This document shows positions 26,313-34,264 of a stretch of DNA of 54,285 nucleotides, one piece after another. The number at the start of each line of letters is the position of its first letter. The stretch's first letter is position 1. Source of the stretch: Bdellovibrionaceae bacterium UBA2339 (GTDB taxonomy: Bacteria; Bdellovibrionota; Bdellovibrionia; Bdellovibrionales; JAMPXM01); assembly GCA_002344785.1 (NCBI GenBank), contig DDUL01000012.1, positions 1-54,285 on the forward strand, read 5' to 3'. A program made the translations under genes and the position numbers. Under the pieces are notes generated by a model, which worked only from the letters and a program-made list of their open reading frames with translations, had not been told where the DNA came from and did not search any database.

Positions 26313-26603
26313 ATGAGCCCACAGGCCCACACCCTACTTTCCCGCTTCATCTTCGCAATCGTGCTGTCCCTTGCGGCTTTCACTTCGCGTCCGCCCACAG
26401 CCGCGGCCGCCACTCAAGTCCTCTGCTACCGCAACGGCGAGAACTTTTACTGCGCACGCCCCGGTCAGCCGACGTGGTGCTTTCCGAGCTCGGGCGCCTA
26501 CTTCTGTCCGACTCCCCAGGGCACGGTGTGGTGCTATCCGAATGGCACCAGCTACTTCTGCAACAGCAGCGTGGTGTTGGGGGAGATCTGGTGGCTCATC
26601 TGA
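26313..26603 (+). CDS. Small secreted protein with Cys/aromatic repeats
   Basis: 96 residues. A signal peptide spans about residues 1-33 (FIFAIVLSLAAFTS, then AAAAT). The mature part is only about 60 residues and is built of three repeats of a Cys-x7-Cys pattern: LCYRNGENFYC, WCFPSSGAYFC and WCYPNGTSYFC, linked by Pro/Gly-rich turns (ARPGQPT, PTPQGTV). Each repeat has an aromatic residue after the first Cys and Tyr-Phe or Phe-Tyr before the second, so three disulfides are possible. No family recognised. The ATG at 26313 follows GAGGTC at a wide spacing, which makes the start less sure than the frame. It may be a surface or secreted structural peptide; this is inference. Confidence 0.7.
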   Translation: MSPQAHTLLSRFIFAIVLSLAAFTSRPPTAAAATQVLCYRNGENFYCARPGQPTWCFPSSGAYFCPTPQGTVWCYPNGTSYFCNSSVVLGEIWWLI

Positions 26604-26802
26604 GCTGCCTCGGTTGAGTGTGCAAATGCACACCAATTCCCAGCCTAAGTGTCTGTGTTTGTTCAGCATTGCTTGAGTTGTGAGGGCCGCTGGCCTCGAT
26701 AGAAGCCAATTTCCGGTGAAGTCCTCGTCTCTTCAACGACTTAGGCCTGATTTTGCACACTCAAGCATGGCAGCTCGTAGGGGAACCAGCTATCATCAAG
26801 CC

Positions 26803-27561
26803 ATGTCGATCAACTCCGAACGAGACATTGAGGGTTTGCGCCGAGTCGGCCGCATCGTCGCGCGCTGTTTGCAGCTCATGCAGTCGAAGCTTGAGCCGGG
26901 CATCACGACGGGCGAGCTCGACTTGATCGGTGGCGAATTCTTGGCGGCCCAGGGCGCGCGATCCGCGCCGCAACTCACTTACAATTTTCCGGGGCAAACT
27001 TGCGTGAGCGTGAATGAAGAGGCCGCGCACGGCATTCCCGGCACGCAGGTTTTGCGCGCAGGTGACTTGGTGAACATTGATGTTTCAGCGGAGCTTGATG
27101 GTTACTTCGCGGACACAGGTGGCTCAGCGATTGTGCCGCCGGTGAGTTCGGCGACACCGATCAAGCAACAGCTCTGTGATGTCGCTCAGCGTGCGTTAGC
27201 GCAAGCGATGAACGAAGCGCGGGCGGGCGCGAAGCTCAACCGAATCGGGTACGCGATCGAGGCCGAGGCCACGCGGCATGGATTCACCGTCATCGAGAAC
27301 ATCGGCAGTCATGGCGTAGGGCGCGCATTGCACGAAGAGCCGGGTTTCATTCCGGGGTTTTATGATCGACGCGACAAGCGAGTGCTTCGCGAGGGCCAAG
27401 TCATCACCATCGAACCCTTCGTCTCATCGGGCGCGCGCCAAGTGTTCGACAAAGGCGACGGCTGGACGCTGGTGACAAACCCTGGTGTTTTCACCGCGCA
27501 GTTTGAGCACACGATCGTGATCACGCGAGGCAAGCCGCTCATCATGACCTTGCCGGCCTGA
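26803..27561 (+). CDS. map: Methionine aminopeptidase, type I
   Basis: 252 residues from ATG 26803; upstream in-frame starts would add up to 41 residues without conservation. Five metal ligands are present in family order: Asp in VNIDVSAELDGYFAD (two Asp), His in GSHGVGRALHE, Glu in VITIEPF, and Glu in FEHTIVIT. The substrate-site His lies in AAHGIPG. The enzyme removes the initiator Met from nascent proteins in the cytosol. There is no N-terminal zinc finger, so it is the short bacterial type. The gene stands alone, away from the usual rpsM/infA context, and overlaps the convergent dioxygenase gene by 20 bases. Confidence 0.93.
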   Translation: MSINSERDIEGLRRVGRIVARCLQLMQSKLEPGITTGELDLIGGEFLAAQGARSAPQLTYNFPGQTCVSVNEEAAHGIPGTQVLRAGDLVNIDVSAELDGYFADTGGSAIVPPVSSATPIKQQLCDVAQRALAQAMNEARAGAKLNRIGYAIEAEATRHGFTVIENIGSHGVGRALHEEPGFIPGFYDRRDKRVLREGQVITIEPFVSSGARQVFDKGDGWTLVTNPGVFTAQFEHTIVITRGKPLIMTLPA

Positions 27562-28447
27562 GACTAAAGCTTCGCATCGAGATGGATGCGTTTTGAATTT
27601 CCTCATATTCAAATTTCAATTCATCCTTGGGGTCGGCGGCGCTGAGGATGTAGTGCAAGGGCAAGTAGTGATCGAGCGAGGGAATGCTCAGACGTCCCGC
27701 TTGCGTCTTGTGGAAGTCGTTCATGAGGGCCGATGAGTCACGGTCGATGAGTTTGGCCTTGAGCCATTCGTCGAACTCAAGCGCCCAATCATGCGCTGGG
27801 GCGCGAGGCTCCCAGCGGATGCTGCGCAGATTGTGCACGAGGTTGCCGCTGCCAAGAATCAGCACGCCGTGATCTCTGAGTTGCGAGAGCTGGCGGCCGA
27901 TCTGGATGTGATACTCCGCGGGCTGCTTGAGATCCAAGCTGAGTTGCAAAACCGGAATATCGGCCTGCGGATACATGTGTCGCAAAACAGCCCAAGTTCC
28001 ATGATCAAGCCCCCAGCTTTCACTGTCGCCTTGAATCGGCGGACTTTGCACACTGTCTTGAATCAGCTTGGCGATCTCGGGACTGCCCGGCGCCGGATAT
28101 TGAATGTCAAACAGCTCTTTGGGAAAGCCATAGAAGTCATGAATGGTTTTGGGCTTTGGCATCTCGGTCACCCAAGTCCCATCGGTCATCCAGTGCGCCG
28201 AGATCACAAGAATCGCACGCGGACGCGGAAGCTGATTGCCGAGTTGATTCAGCGCCAGTGTGTAGGGGTTCGTATCGATCGCGTTCATGGGTGAGCCATG
28301 ACCGACAAAGAGGACGGGCATTCTTTGCGTCGGAGTTCCGGACTTAAGTTGATCGAACATATCGAGCCTCCTGGGGAAGAAGGTGCCGAGGGCCAAGCCG
28401 CCGGCGGTGGCCGTGGTGAGGGCGAGTAGAACTTGGCGACGATTCAT
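27542..28447 (-). CDS. YgiD-like extradiol (DODA/LigB-type) dioxygenase with an N-terminal signal
   Basis: 301 residues. The catalytic domain has VGHGSPMNAI near residue 48 and SAHWMTDGTW near 85, which carry the two metal-binding His of the LigB family, then LDHGTWAVLRHMYP and SLDHYLPL. This is the pattern of 4,5-DOPA dioxygenase extradiol (YgiD). Unusually, it begins with MNRRQVLLALTTATAGGLA, a signal-like segment with paired Arg that may be a Tat substrate; typical YgiD is cytosolic. GGAAG lies upstream of ATG 28447. The natural substrate is unknown. Confidence 0.88.
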   Translation of the reverse strand: MNRRQVLLALTTATAGGLALGTFFPRRLDMFDQLKSGTPTQRMPVLFVGHGSPMNAIDTNPYTLALNQLGNQLPRPRAILVISAHWMTDGTWVTEMPKPKTIHDFYGFPKELFDIQYPAPGSPEIAKLIQDSVQSPPIQGDSESWGLDHGTWAVLRHMYPQADIPVLQLSLDLKQPAEYHIQIGRQLSQLRDHGVLILGSGNLVHNLRSIRWEPRAPAHDWALEFDEWLKAKLIDRDSSALMNDFHKTQAGRLSIPSLDHYLPLHYILSAADPKDELKFEYEEIQNASISMRSFSLRPARS

Positions 28448-28642
28448 GCTGCTTCCAATCTTCGTTTGAGAACGCGATCGAGGCGCAAACCGCCGGGATG
28501 TCCGAGGCTACACGCGCTCTGGCGCTCCATCAATCGGGCGCGCGCTGGCGCCGACTCGTCGCGCCTCGCGAATCGGCACGGAGTCACCCGCGCCGAGCGC
28601 TCGTCATGAATCTTTCCGAGTTCGCGCATGAGACTCTCCGAA

Positions 28643-29221
28643 TCAAGTTGACCGGATGTATTGAAAGCCGGTCATTGCTCCGTGTCCCAGCACATATCCC
28701 AGTTGAATGTTGAGATAGCCAAAGGCTTCCAAGTGTCGTGCGTTGGCGAGCGGTCCAGCGCTCAAGGAGTCGAAGCCGATGTCCTTGGCTAACTTGAGCA
28801 CTTGGTTCCGAGCGGCCTCGTCATCGCCAGCGACAAAGGCGGTGAGCGCCTCTCCGCGTAGGCGACCTGCGCTCATGTGCTGGGCGAACACCGTGTTGAA
28901 GGCTTTGGTGACTTTTGCGCGCGGCAATTTCTTCTGCAGCTCTTCGGCGCCACTCGAGGCTTGAGCCGCGAAGCCCATCTTCGCATCCAACGTGTTGGTG
29001 ACGTCGACGATGAGCTTTCCATCGAACGCGTCGCCAGCGCTGGAGATCACAGCATCGATGGCGGTGAAGGGAACGGCGAGGATGATCACATCCGCTCCGA
29101 TCGCCACATCGCGGACATTGGTTTCGTCGCTCACGCGGGTTTCATAGCCGGCGGCTGTGAGGCCCTTGTTCAGAGCGCTGCCGACATTTCCTCCGCCGAT
29201 GATTCCGATTTTTTTCGTCAT
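28643..29221 (-). CDS. NADPH-dependent F420 reductase-like (NAD(P)-binding) protein
   Basis: 192 residues from ATG 29221, with GGGAGAA upstream. The N-terminus is a Rossmann motif, KIGIIGGGNVGSALNKGL, and VDVTNTLD and AFNTVFAQHM follow in the order seen in the NADP oxidoreductase, coenzyme F420-dependent family. Many bacterial members do not use F420. It follows the YceI gene by 76 bp on the same strand and probably shares its promoter, under the divergent LysR regulator. That neighbourhood suggests a redox or stress role; this is inference. Confidence 0.88.
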   Translation of the reverse strand: MTKKIGIIGGGNVGSALNKGLTAAGYETRVSDETNVRDVAIGADVIILAVPFTAIDAVISSAGDAFDGKLIVDVTNTLDAKMGFAAQASSGAEELQKKLPRAKVTKAFNTVFAQHMSAGRLRGEALTAFVAGDDEAARNQVLKLAKDIGFDSLSAGPLANARHLEAFGYLNIQLGYVLGHGAMTGFQYIRST

Positions 29222-29297
29222 GATATTTCTCCCTGTTTGCAGTTTGTTGGACATCTGATGTCGGATCGATTGGTTCTTTGTGTCGAGGTCACCCGAC

Positions 29298-29963
29298 TCA
29301 GCGTTTGGTTTGAAGATTGATCTCGAGATCAAAGTCGTCGCTGATCATCTTGTCGCCGAGATCTTCAAAGAATTTTCCCGAGCCATATCGGATGTTGTAC
29401 TTCGTCCGATCGATAGTGAGCTTGCCTCGCGCGCTGGCGGACTTTGCGATGTTCGCGGACTTGGTCTTGTTCGGTTCGGGATCTTTGACTTCGATCTTCG
29501 CATTGAAGCGCGCCGGATGCGTGATGCCTTTGATCGTCAGATCGCCCGAGATCTCGTGTGTGGCGTCGGCGGCGTTTTTGACCGGCTTCACCGATTTGAT
29601 TTTGAACTTTGCCGTCGGATGCTTTTCGACGCCGAAGAAGTCATCTGACTTCAAATGACCGGTGAGCTTGGCGTTGTAGGCGGCGTCAGTGAGATCGTCG
29701 TTCTTGATCGACTTCATATCGATACTGACTTCACCGCCTTTGAGCTGGTTGCCGTCGAACTCGACCTGGCCGCCGCTGATCGCGACGGTGCCGTCGTGTT
29801 GTTGGCCGACGACCTTTTTTCCCACCCAGCGAATGCGGCTGGCACTGGGGTCTAGGGCCAGGGTTTCACTGGACGCCAGAGGCGCGAGGGCCAAGAGCGC
29901 TGTCGTGAGAGTCATCAGCCTGAGGCTGGTGCTGAGCTGTGGGTTCTGACTATTGGACTTCAT
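29298..29963 (-). CDS. YceI family periplasmic protein
   Basis: 221 residues. A signal peptide (LMTLTTALLALAPLASS) precedes a YceI lipocalin-like domain: LDPSASRIRWVGKKVVGQQH, GGEVSIDMKSIKNDDL, HLKSDDFFGVEKHPTAKFKI and FDLEINLQTKR at the end. YceI proteins bind isoprenoid-type ligands such as polyisoprenoid quinones in the periplasm. The ATG at 29963 follows AAGGAG. It heads a likely two-gene unit with the F420-reductase-like gene and is divergent from lysR, sharing a 144-bp control region with a palindrome. Confidence 0.93.
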   Translation of the reverse strand: MKSNSQNPQLSTSLRLMTLTTALLALAPLASSETLALDPSASRIRWVGKKVVGQQHDGTVAISGGQVEFDGNQLKGGEVSIDMKSIKNDDLTDAAYNAKLTGHLKSDDFFGVEKHPTAKFKIKSVKPVKNAADATHEISGDLTIKGITHPARFNAKIEVKDPEPNKTKSANIAKSASARGKLTIDRTKYNIRYGSGKFFEDLGDKMISDDFDLEINLQTKR

Positions 29964-30032
29964 GGCATTTCTCCTTGTGATGACGAATTCGTTGTTCGTC
30001 GTATGTCAGCAGTATCGACGAGTTTTCGTTTA

Positions 30033-30061
30033 TTGATTAGATGCACTAAAGTGAATACAAT
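30033..30061 (+). promoter_or_regulatory. Sigma70-type promoter of the lysR-family gene
   Basis: TTGATT (30033-30038) and TACAAT (30056-30061) are separated by 17 bases, the optimal spacing. The -10 box lies about 46 bp before the ATG of the LysR gene and ends on the first base of the palindrome at 30061-30078. Confidence 0.65.
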
Positions 30062-30078
30062 GTTTCTTAATAGAAACA
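30061..30078. promoter_or_regulatory. Palindromic operator candidate in the lysR-yceI control region
   Basis: TGTTTCT and AGAAACA are perfect inverted arms around TAAT. The site contains the T-N11-A core preferred by LysR-type regulators. It starts on the last base of the lysR -10 box, covering the transcription start, as expected for autorepression, and lies about 98 bp before the yceI start. Confidence 0.6.
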
Positions 30079-30107
30079 GTGGAAATTGGGGAAGGTGGCG
30101 AGCCGTG

Positions 30108-31007
30108 ATGGAGCTTGATCTCACGCGAATCTTTGTGAAGGTGGTGCAGAACCACAGCTTCTCCAAGGCCGCTGAAGTTTTGAATATGCCGAAGTCCACG
30201 GTGAGTAAGGCGATCTCGAAGCTGGAGAAAGCGACGGCGACGAAGCTGTTGGTGCGCTCCACTCGGAGATTGAGGCTGACGGACGCGGGCCGAGCCTTTT
30301 ACGACGCAAGCCTTGGGCCCATTTCACAATTGGAGGACGCGCAGAAATCTTTGTATGGACTTGATCGTGTGCTGACGGGGCTAGTCCGCATCACTGCGCC
30401 TGAAGATCTGGGAACTTTTGTCGTGGCTCCTGCGATCGCAGCAATTTCGGCGAAGCATCCGGATCTGCGGTTTGAGTTGAACTACACCGACGAGATCGTC
30501 GATTTGGTGAAGGATGGATTTGATCTTGCCGTACGCATCGGCAAAACCCGAGACAGCAGTTTGAAGTTGCGGCGCGCGGGCGAGGTGGTGCTGATTGCAG
30601 TGGCCTCGCCCGGGTATTTGAAATCCAGGGAAAGGATTCGCGTTCCGCAAGATTTGCGAAAGCATGCGATTCTCTGCTTGGACATTCGCACGATTGTCGA
30701 GCGATGGACTTTGCGGTCGGCGAAGGGAACGGTGCACGTTCCGGTTTCACCGCAAATCGTCAGCAATCAGATGAGCAGTCTGATGAAGATGGCGATGGCG
30801 GGCGCGGGAGTGGCGCTGGTTCCGCGCTATTTGTGTCGAGATGAAATTGACAGCGGGGAATTGGTGCACTTGCTACCTGAGTGGTCCACGCCGGGTATGC
30901 CGGTGTCGATCATCTCGCCTCTTGCGCCATCGTCTTCGGCGCGATTGAAAGTCAGCGTCGAGGAGATTCAAGGCGCCTTGGTGCGTGCGCTTGCGGAGGG
31001 CCGATGA
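30108..31007 (+). CDS. LysR-type transcriptional regulator
   Basis: 299 residues from ATG 30108, the normal LysR length; the longer frame would run through the promoter and operator. The N-terminal winged helix is clear: LTRIFVKVVQNHSFSKAAEV then STVSKAISKLEK. The effector domain follows (GLVRITAPEDLG, FELNYTDEIVDLVKDGFDLA). It belongs to the large group that includes YafC/DsdC-like regulators beside redox genes. It is divergent from yceI and the F420-reductase-like gene, which are its most probable targets together with itself. The effector is unknown. Confidence 0.92.
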   Translation: MELDLTRIFVKVVQNHSFSKAAEVLNMPKSTVSKAISKLEKATATKLLVRSTRRLRLTDAGRAFYDASLGPISQLEDAQKSLYGLDRVLTGLVRITAPEDLGTFVVAPAIAAISAKHPDLRFELNYTDEIVDLVKDGFDLAVRIGKTRDSSLKLRRAGEVVLIAVASPGYLKSRERIRVPQDLRKHAILCLDIRTIVERWTLRSAKGTVHVPVSPQIVSNQMSSLMKMAMAGAGVALVPRYLCRDEIDSGELVHLLPEWSTPGMPVSIISPLAPSSSARLKVSVEEIQGALVRALAEGR

Positions 31008-31039
31008 GTCCGCGAAAGCGAAGCGGGCGTTTGGGCGCG

Positions 31040-31081
31040 TTGGAAGTGGCGCGTAGAAAGTGGCGCATTGGAAGTGGCGAT
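31040..31081 (+). repeat. Three 14-nt tandem repeats
   Basis: Three adjacent units share the core GAAGTGGCG or AAAGTGGCG: TTGGAAGTGGCGCG, TAGAAAGTGGCGCA and TTGGAAGTGGCGAT. They lie just after the LysR gene, at the left edge of the accessory islet. No function is evident. Confidence 0.7.
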
Positions 31082-31226
31082 CGAGTTAGAGTCGTCGTCC
31101 GGGCTCGTGTTCGAGTTGCGGAAATGAAAGCGGCCAATTGCAGTTCATTGCCAATGGCTCATCGTCTTTCGTGAGTCGATGAAAATTCGATGCGGATTTG
31201 CGATGTGCGCGAGTCTTCGATAGTTC

Positions 31227-32045
31227 ATGGGCATGGCAAAGCTTATTGAATTTCCAATTCCAAGGCAGTCCCGAGCGTCGATTTCTCAAGCCAATATGGA
31301 GGGCGCGCCGAAGTCGACGACGCAACTTCTTATTGAGACTCCGATCATCCGACATGCGATGTTTCTTTTGGCCGAAGCGGGCGGCGATGTTGGGATTAAG
31401 CTCACCGACACGGGGGCGCTCAATCGAAAGTTCGTTCAGACTTTCTGGGATCAGTTTTCGCTCGATCAGGATCAGAGGTTCCGCCCAATGCGCGAAATAG
31501 ACTGCCCCGAGGTCGCGCGAATTCGTGAACTTCTTGAGATCAAAGAGTATGTGCAGATTGCGAATAGGTCGCTCAGGCTCACGGCGAGAGGAATCGGTGC
31601 GCTCAAGGATGGTCCGACGTTTCAACTCTATCGCAATCTGTTTGATGCGGGTTTGTTGGTTTGGAATTGGGCATGTGAGGATCGTTTTCCGGAATTTGAG
31701 TTCATTCAGAATTCAGGCGCCGAAATGATCGAAAAGCTGTGGCATTGGCCAAACTCGACGCTCACGGCGGTGGAGTTTTCTGACGGACTCTTTCATCTCG
31801 TCAATGAGCACGGCGAGGCTGTCCATATGACTTATCAGGACGGACCGCTACTGGGCTTCGACACTTATGAAGCCATGGTTCATTGCCTGAATCTTCGATT
31901 CTTTGTGCGCTTCTGCGTGCCCTTTGGAATTTTAGTCGACCTCGGCCCTGCGCGGTGGATGATGAGTCCGAAGGATCTCTACCAGAGGTCGGAGTTTTTC
32001 ATCTCCGATTTCCCGCGCGCGTTTGGCGCAGCTGAAGATCAATGA
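31227..32045 (+). CDS. Protein of unknown function with winged-helix-like motifs
   Basis: 272 residues, soluble, not recognised with certainty. Two segments, VGIKLTDTGALNRKFVQTF and SLRLTARGIGALKDGP, look like the helix-turn and wing segments found in some mobile-element-associated proteins (LT-x2-G-x-L patterns, as in plasmid pRiA4b ORF-3-type neighbours). The C-terminal half is rich in Trp/Phe (VWNWACEDRFPEFEF, LRFFVRFCVPFGI). No signal or membrane helix. No strong Shine-Dalgarno precedes ATG 31227; ATG 31233 is an alternative. It stands at the left end of the islet beside tRNA-Gln. Confidence 0.6.
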   Translation: MGMAKLIEFPIPRQSRASISQANMEGAPKSTTQLLIETPIIRHAMFLLAEAGGDVGIKLTDTGALNRKFVQTFWDQFSLDQDQRFRPMREIDCPEVARIRELLEIKEYVQIANRSLRLTARGIGALKDGPTFQLYRNLFDAGLLVWNWACEDRFPEFEFIQNSGAEMIEKLWHWPNSTLTAVEFSDGLFHLVNEHGEAVHMTYQDGPLLGFDTYEAMVHCLNLRFFVRFCVPFGILVDLGPARWMMSPKDLYQRSEFFISDFPRAFGAAEDQ

Positions 32046-32179
32046 TTCGCTGATCGTGACGGCTCACACGTATGAGAAGGGGCGTGGGGAGAGGGCGGGT
32101 GAGTCTTCGCCTCGGAGATTTCTTCCACACGAGGAGAGCATCCAAAGGGGCAGCGTCTAAGTCTGGTGCTTCCGATTTT

Positions 32180-32737
32180 TCAGACTTCTCGTTTTCTGTG
32201 GATGGCGTCGATCGTTTCTAAACTCACTTCTTGATCGATTCTTCCGTCCCAGGTTTGGACTCGAATGCGCCCACCAGCGTCCTGCAAGGCCTCTTCTATC
32301 GACCATCGCAATGGAAGATAGACAATTTCGTGTTGAGGCCCGAAAGCCAATGAGATGGGCGAGTTCGTCGTGAGCGATGTTGAGATCGCGATGTCGCCCA
32401 TGACCATCAGCTGGAGTGCGGTAAATATCGACAATTCCACATATTCAAACTCTGTGGTGGAAATTACGACTTCATTGTGTGCATGCCAGTTTCCAAACGA
32501 CAAGCTGGGCTCCGAGCCGTCGTTTACGAAAAACACTTGAATCTCAAGATTGGGATCTCCGTGTGGAGACGGTAGTCGGATGTAGAGATCGCATTCGCCG
32601 TCGATCTGATTCGATTCGCTCTGTTCAAATTCGCAATGCTTTTGCCACTCGGGCTTCCAGGCTAGAAACTCGTCGAGAAACGCTTTTGATATGGGTTTCA
32701 GTCGTTCCGCTGTGAGTGAGGAATTCTTCTTTGTCAT
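32180..32737 (-). CDS. Small soluble acidic protein of unknown function
   Basis: 185 residues from ATG 32737, with GAGG five bases upstream; a longer start at 32812 has no Shine-Dalgarno. No family recognised. The protein alternates strands and helices and is acidic in the first half (EFEQSESNQIDGECDLYIR). The centre, VFFVNDGSEPSLSFGNWHAH, contains a possible metal-binding His pair. Single-domain acidic soluble proteins of this size in mobile regions include many immunity proteins, but there is no toxin next to it, so that is only a suggestion. Confidence 0.55.
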   Translation of the reverse strand: MTKKNSSLTAERLKPISKAFLDEFLAWKPEWQKHCEFEQSESNQIDGECDLYIRLPSPHGDPNLEIQVFFVNDGSEPSLSFGNWHAHNEVVISTTEFEYVELSIFTALQLMVMGDIAISTSLTTNSPISLAFGPQHEIVYLPLRWSIEEALQDAGGRIRVQTWDGRIDQEVSLETIDAIHRKREV

Positions 32738-32947
32738 CTCAGCCTCAATTTTGACATCGGCCTTGGGTTCAAAGCAAGCCGCCCCACTTTGAGTCGGGGC
32801 ACTCAATCTCATCGGTAGGAGCCGAGGAGATCGAAAGGCCGGGGCTGAGGAATCTGTCGCGAGCTACAAATCCTCCTGCATGGATGAGATCATGGAGGAG
32901 TGCCGACAAGTGCGAGAGGTTAAGTGGGGCAGTAGCGTAGTGCGAAG

Positions 32948-33541
32948 CTATTTTCTGACGAACTCAATGAGCGGCTGATAGTTGCCCTGATCTGCATGTC
33001 TCAGTGCTGCGAGATAGTCCTTCCGAGCTTCAGACTCCGAATTATAGAGATCAGAACTTCCCCATGTGAAAGGCTTCTCTCCGTTCACGGTCTGAATCAC
33101 TTCAGTCATTAACCGAGCGTGACGACCATTTCCGTTTGGAAACGCATGAATAGATACAAGTCGATGATGAAATCGCGCGCCGATTTCGTCGAAGCTATAG
33201 GTCTCATTCTCGATCCAGAAGGCCGTGTCATCGAAGAGCGGTTTGAGCTTCATGAGGATTTGCTCTTTGGGAACACCGAGGTTCTTGTCGGTCAGCCGGA
33301 TCTGCCCGGCCCACTTCCAGACCTTGCCAAACATTCGTTTGTGAAGTTCGAAGCAAAACGAAATGTTCAGACAGTCATGGCGGGTGCTTCCGAGCGCCCA
33401 GTCGGCAGCTTCAACGATATTCTCGCGCTCATGGCGATTCAATTCGCCTTGGGTGGTGATGTATTTCGGAATGAGTCCACCGAGTTCATTTGGATCGAGA
33501 GGAGTCGCACCCGGTGGATAATGAATTTCAAGCTTGGTCAC
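32948..33541 (-). CDS. Mobile mystery protein B (Fic/DOC domain)
   Basis: 197 residues. The Fic core HAFPNGNGRHARL near residue 132 matches HPFxxGNGRxxR, with Ala in place of the first Pro; catalytic His and the GNGR anion-binding loop are intact. Upstream are the family hallmarks FGKVWKWAGQIR and LTDKNLGVPKEQI. This is the mobile mystery protein B family, always next to a mobile mystery protein A. Fic proteins usually transfer AMP or another nucleotide-derived group to a target protein. The GTG start at 33541 overlaps the stop of the upstream protein A gene (GTGA), so the two form one coupled operon. Confidence 0.92.
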   Translation of the reverse strand: MTKLEIHYPPGATPLDPNELGGLIPKYITTQGELNRHERENIVEAADWALGSTRHDCLNISFCFELHKRMFGKVWKWAGQIRLTDKNLGVPKEQILMKLKPLFDDTAFWIENETYSFDEIGARFHHRLVSIHAFPNGNGRHARLMTEVIQTVNGEKPFTWGSSDLYNSESEARKDYLAALRHADQGNYQPLIEFVRK

Positions 33542-34047
33542 TTACGAGGGTCTTTCTTTTTCTTCTTAGCTTTTGTCAGGCCCCAAATTCGTGGGTCCAT
33601 CTTCTCTTTCATTTTTTGAGCGAGCTTTTCGAGCTCGGCCTTTGAATCGGGTGATCCCTGTTCCTCGAGTCGCATTGAATGTTCAACTCTTTCCAAAAGA
33701 TCTTGAGCGGCGTATCTCGCTCGACGCTCAACGATCGCTTCGAGACTTTCGCTTTCATCGCCTGGGACGATCGCATAGATAACTTTGCATCCCATCGCAT
33801 TTGCCGCACGATTGAGAAGTTCGAGCGTCACCTTGCCATCCGGCTCTCTTTCTTCGAGTCGAATGATCGCCGATGAGTCTATTCCGACGATTTGCGCCAG
33901 TTGCCGCGAGCTGATTCCAAGTGCTCCACGGATGGCCTTGAGCCATCCCGCAGGGGGACTCTTTTCTGCTCTCAGGTGGAGCCAAGGGTGTAGCTTTTTA
34001 TCCATTGTTCGTCTTTGTAGGCCAATCGCCTTTTTATTCGTTTTCAT
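33538..34047 (-). CDS. Mobile mystery protein A (HTH regulator)
   Basis: 169 residues. A helix-turn-helix of XRE type is visible: AIRGALGISSRQLAQIVGID then SSAIIRLEEREPDGKVTLEL. The C-terminal part is charged and ends in a Lys-rich tail. It is the usual partner of mobile mystery protein B and is expected to act as antitoxin and/or repressor. ATG 34047 is the furthest start in frame; ATG 34005 is also possible. The three palindromic boxes at 34055-34141 lie just upstream and are the natural candidate operators. Confidence 0.88.
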   Translation of the reverse strand: MKTNKKAIGLQRRTMDKKLHPWLHLRAEKSPPAGWLKAIRGALGISSRQLAQIVGIDSSAIIRLEEREPDGKVTLELLNRAANAMGCKVIYAIVPGDESESLEAIVERRARYAAQDLLERVEHSMRLEEQGSPDSKAELEKLAQKMKEKMDPRIWGLTKAKKKKKDPRK

Positions 34048-34054
34048 GCTCTTA

Positions 34055-34074
34055 TGATGTCATATAAAGCATCA
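34055..34074. promoter_or_regulatory. Palindromic box 1 upstream of mobile mystery protein A
   Basis: TGATG-N10-CATCA, with TATA in the middle. It lies 8-27 bases upstream of ATG 34047, over the leader. It is one of three similarly spaced copies. Confidence 0.7.
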
Positions 34075-34088
34075 AAATGAAATCTAAT

Positions 34089-34108
34089 GATGCAGTATAA
34101 GACATCAA
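34089..34108. promoter_or_regulatory. Palindromic box 2 upstream of mobile mystery protein A
   Basis: TGATG-N10-CATCA again, 34 bp from box 1. On the minus strand its centre reads TATACT, a possible -10 element of the operon. Confidence 0.7.
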
Positions 34109-34121
34109 AAAATGACACAAA

Positions 34122-34141
34122 GACGCCATATAGATCATCAT
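34122..34141. promoter_or_regulatory. Degenerate palindromic box 3 upstream of mobile mystery protein A
   Basis: AGACG-N10-CATCA, 33 bp from box 2. One half-site is intact and the other matches three of five bases; TATA again lies in the middle. Confidence 0.55.
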
Positions 34142-34264
34142 AAGTAGCCCAAAGTCCATGTCTCACAACGAGGCACTGCAAAGAGGTGGGCACCTCAATG
34201 CCAACACGCTCGAGGCTCGGTGAGGAGTGGCTCGTCCTTGGGTCACAAGTGGTGAAGGAAGCAC

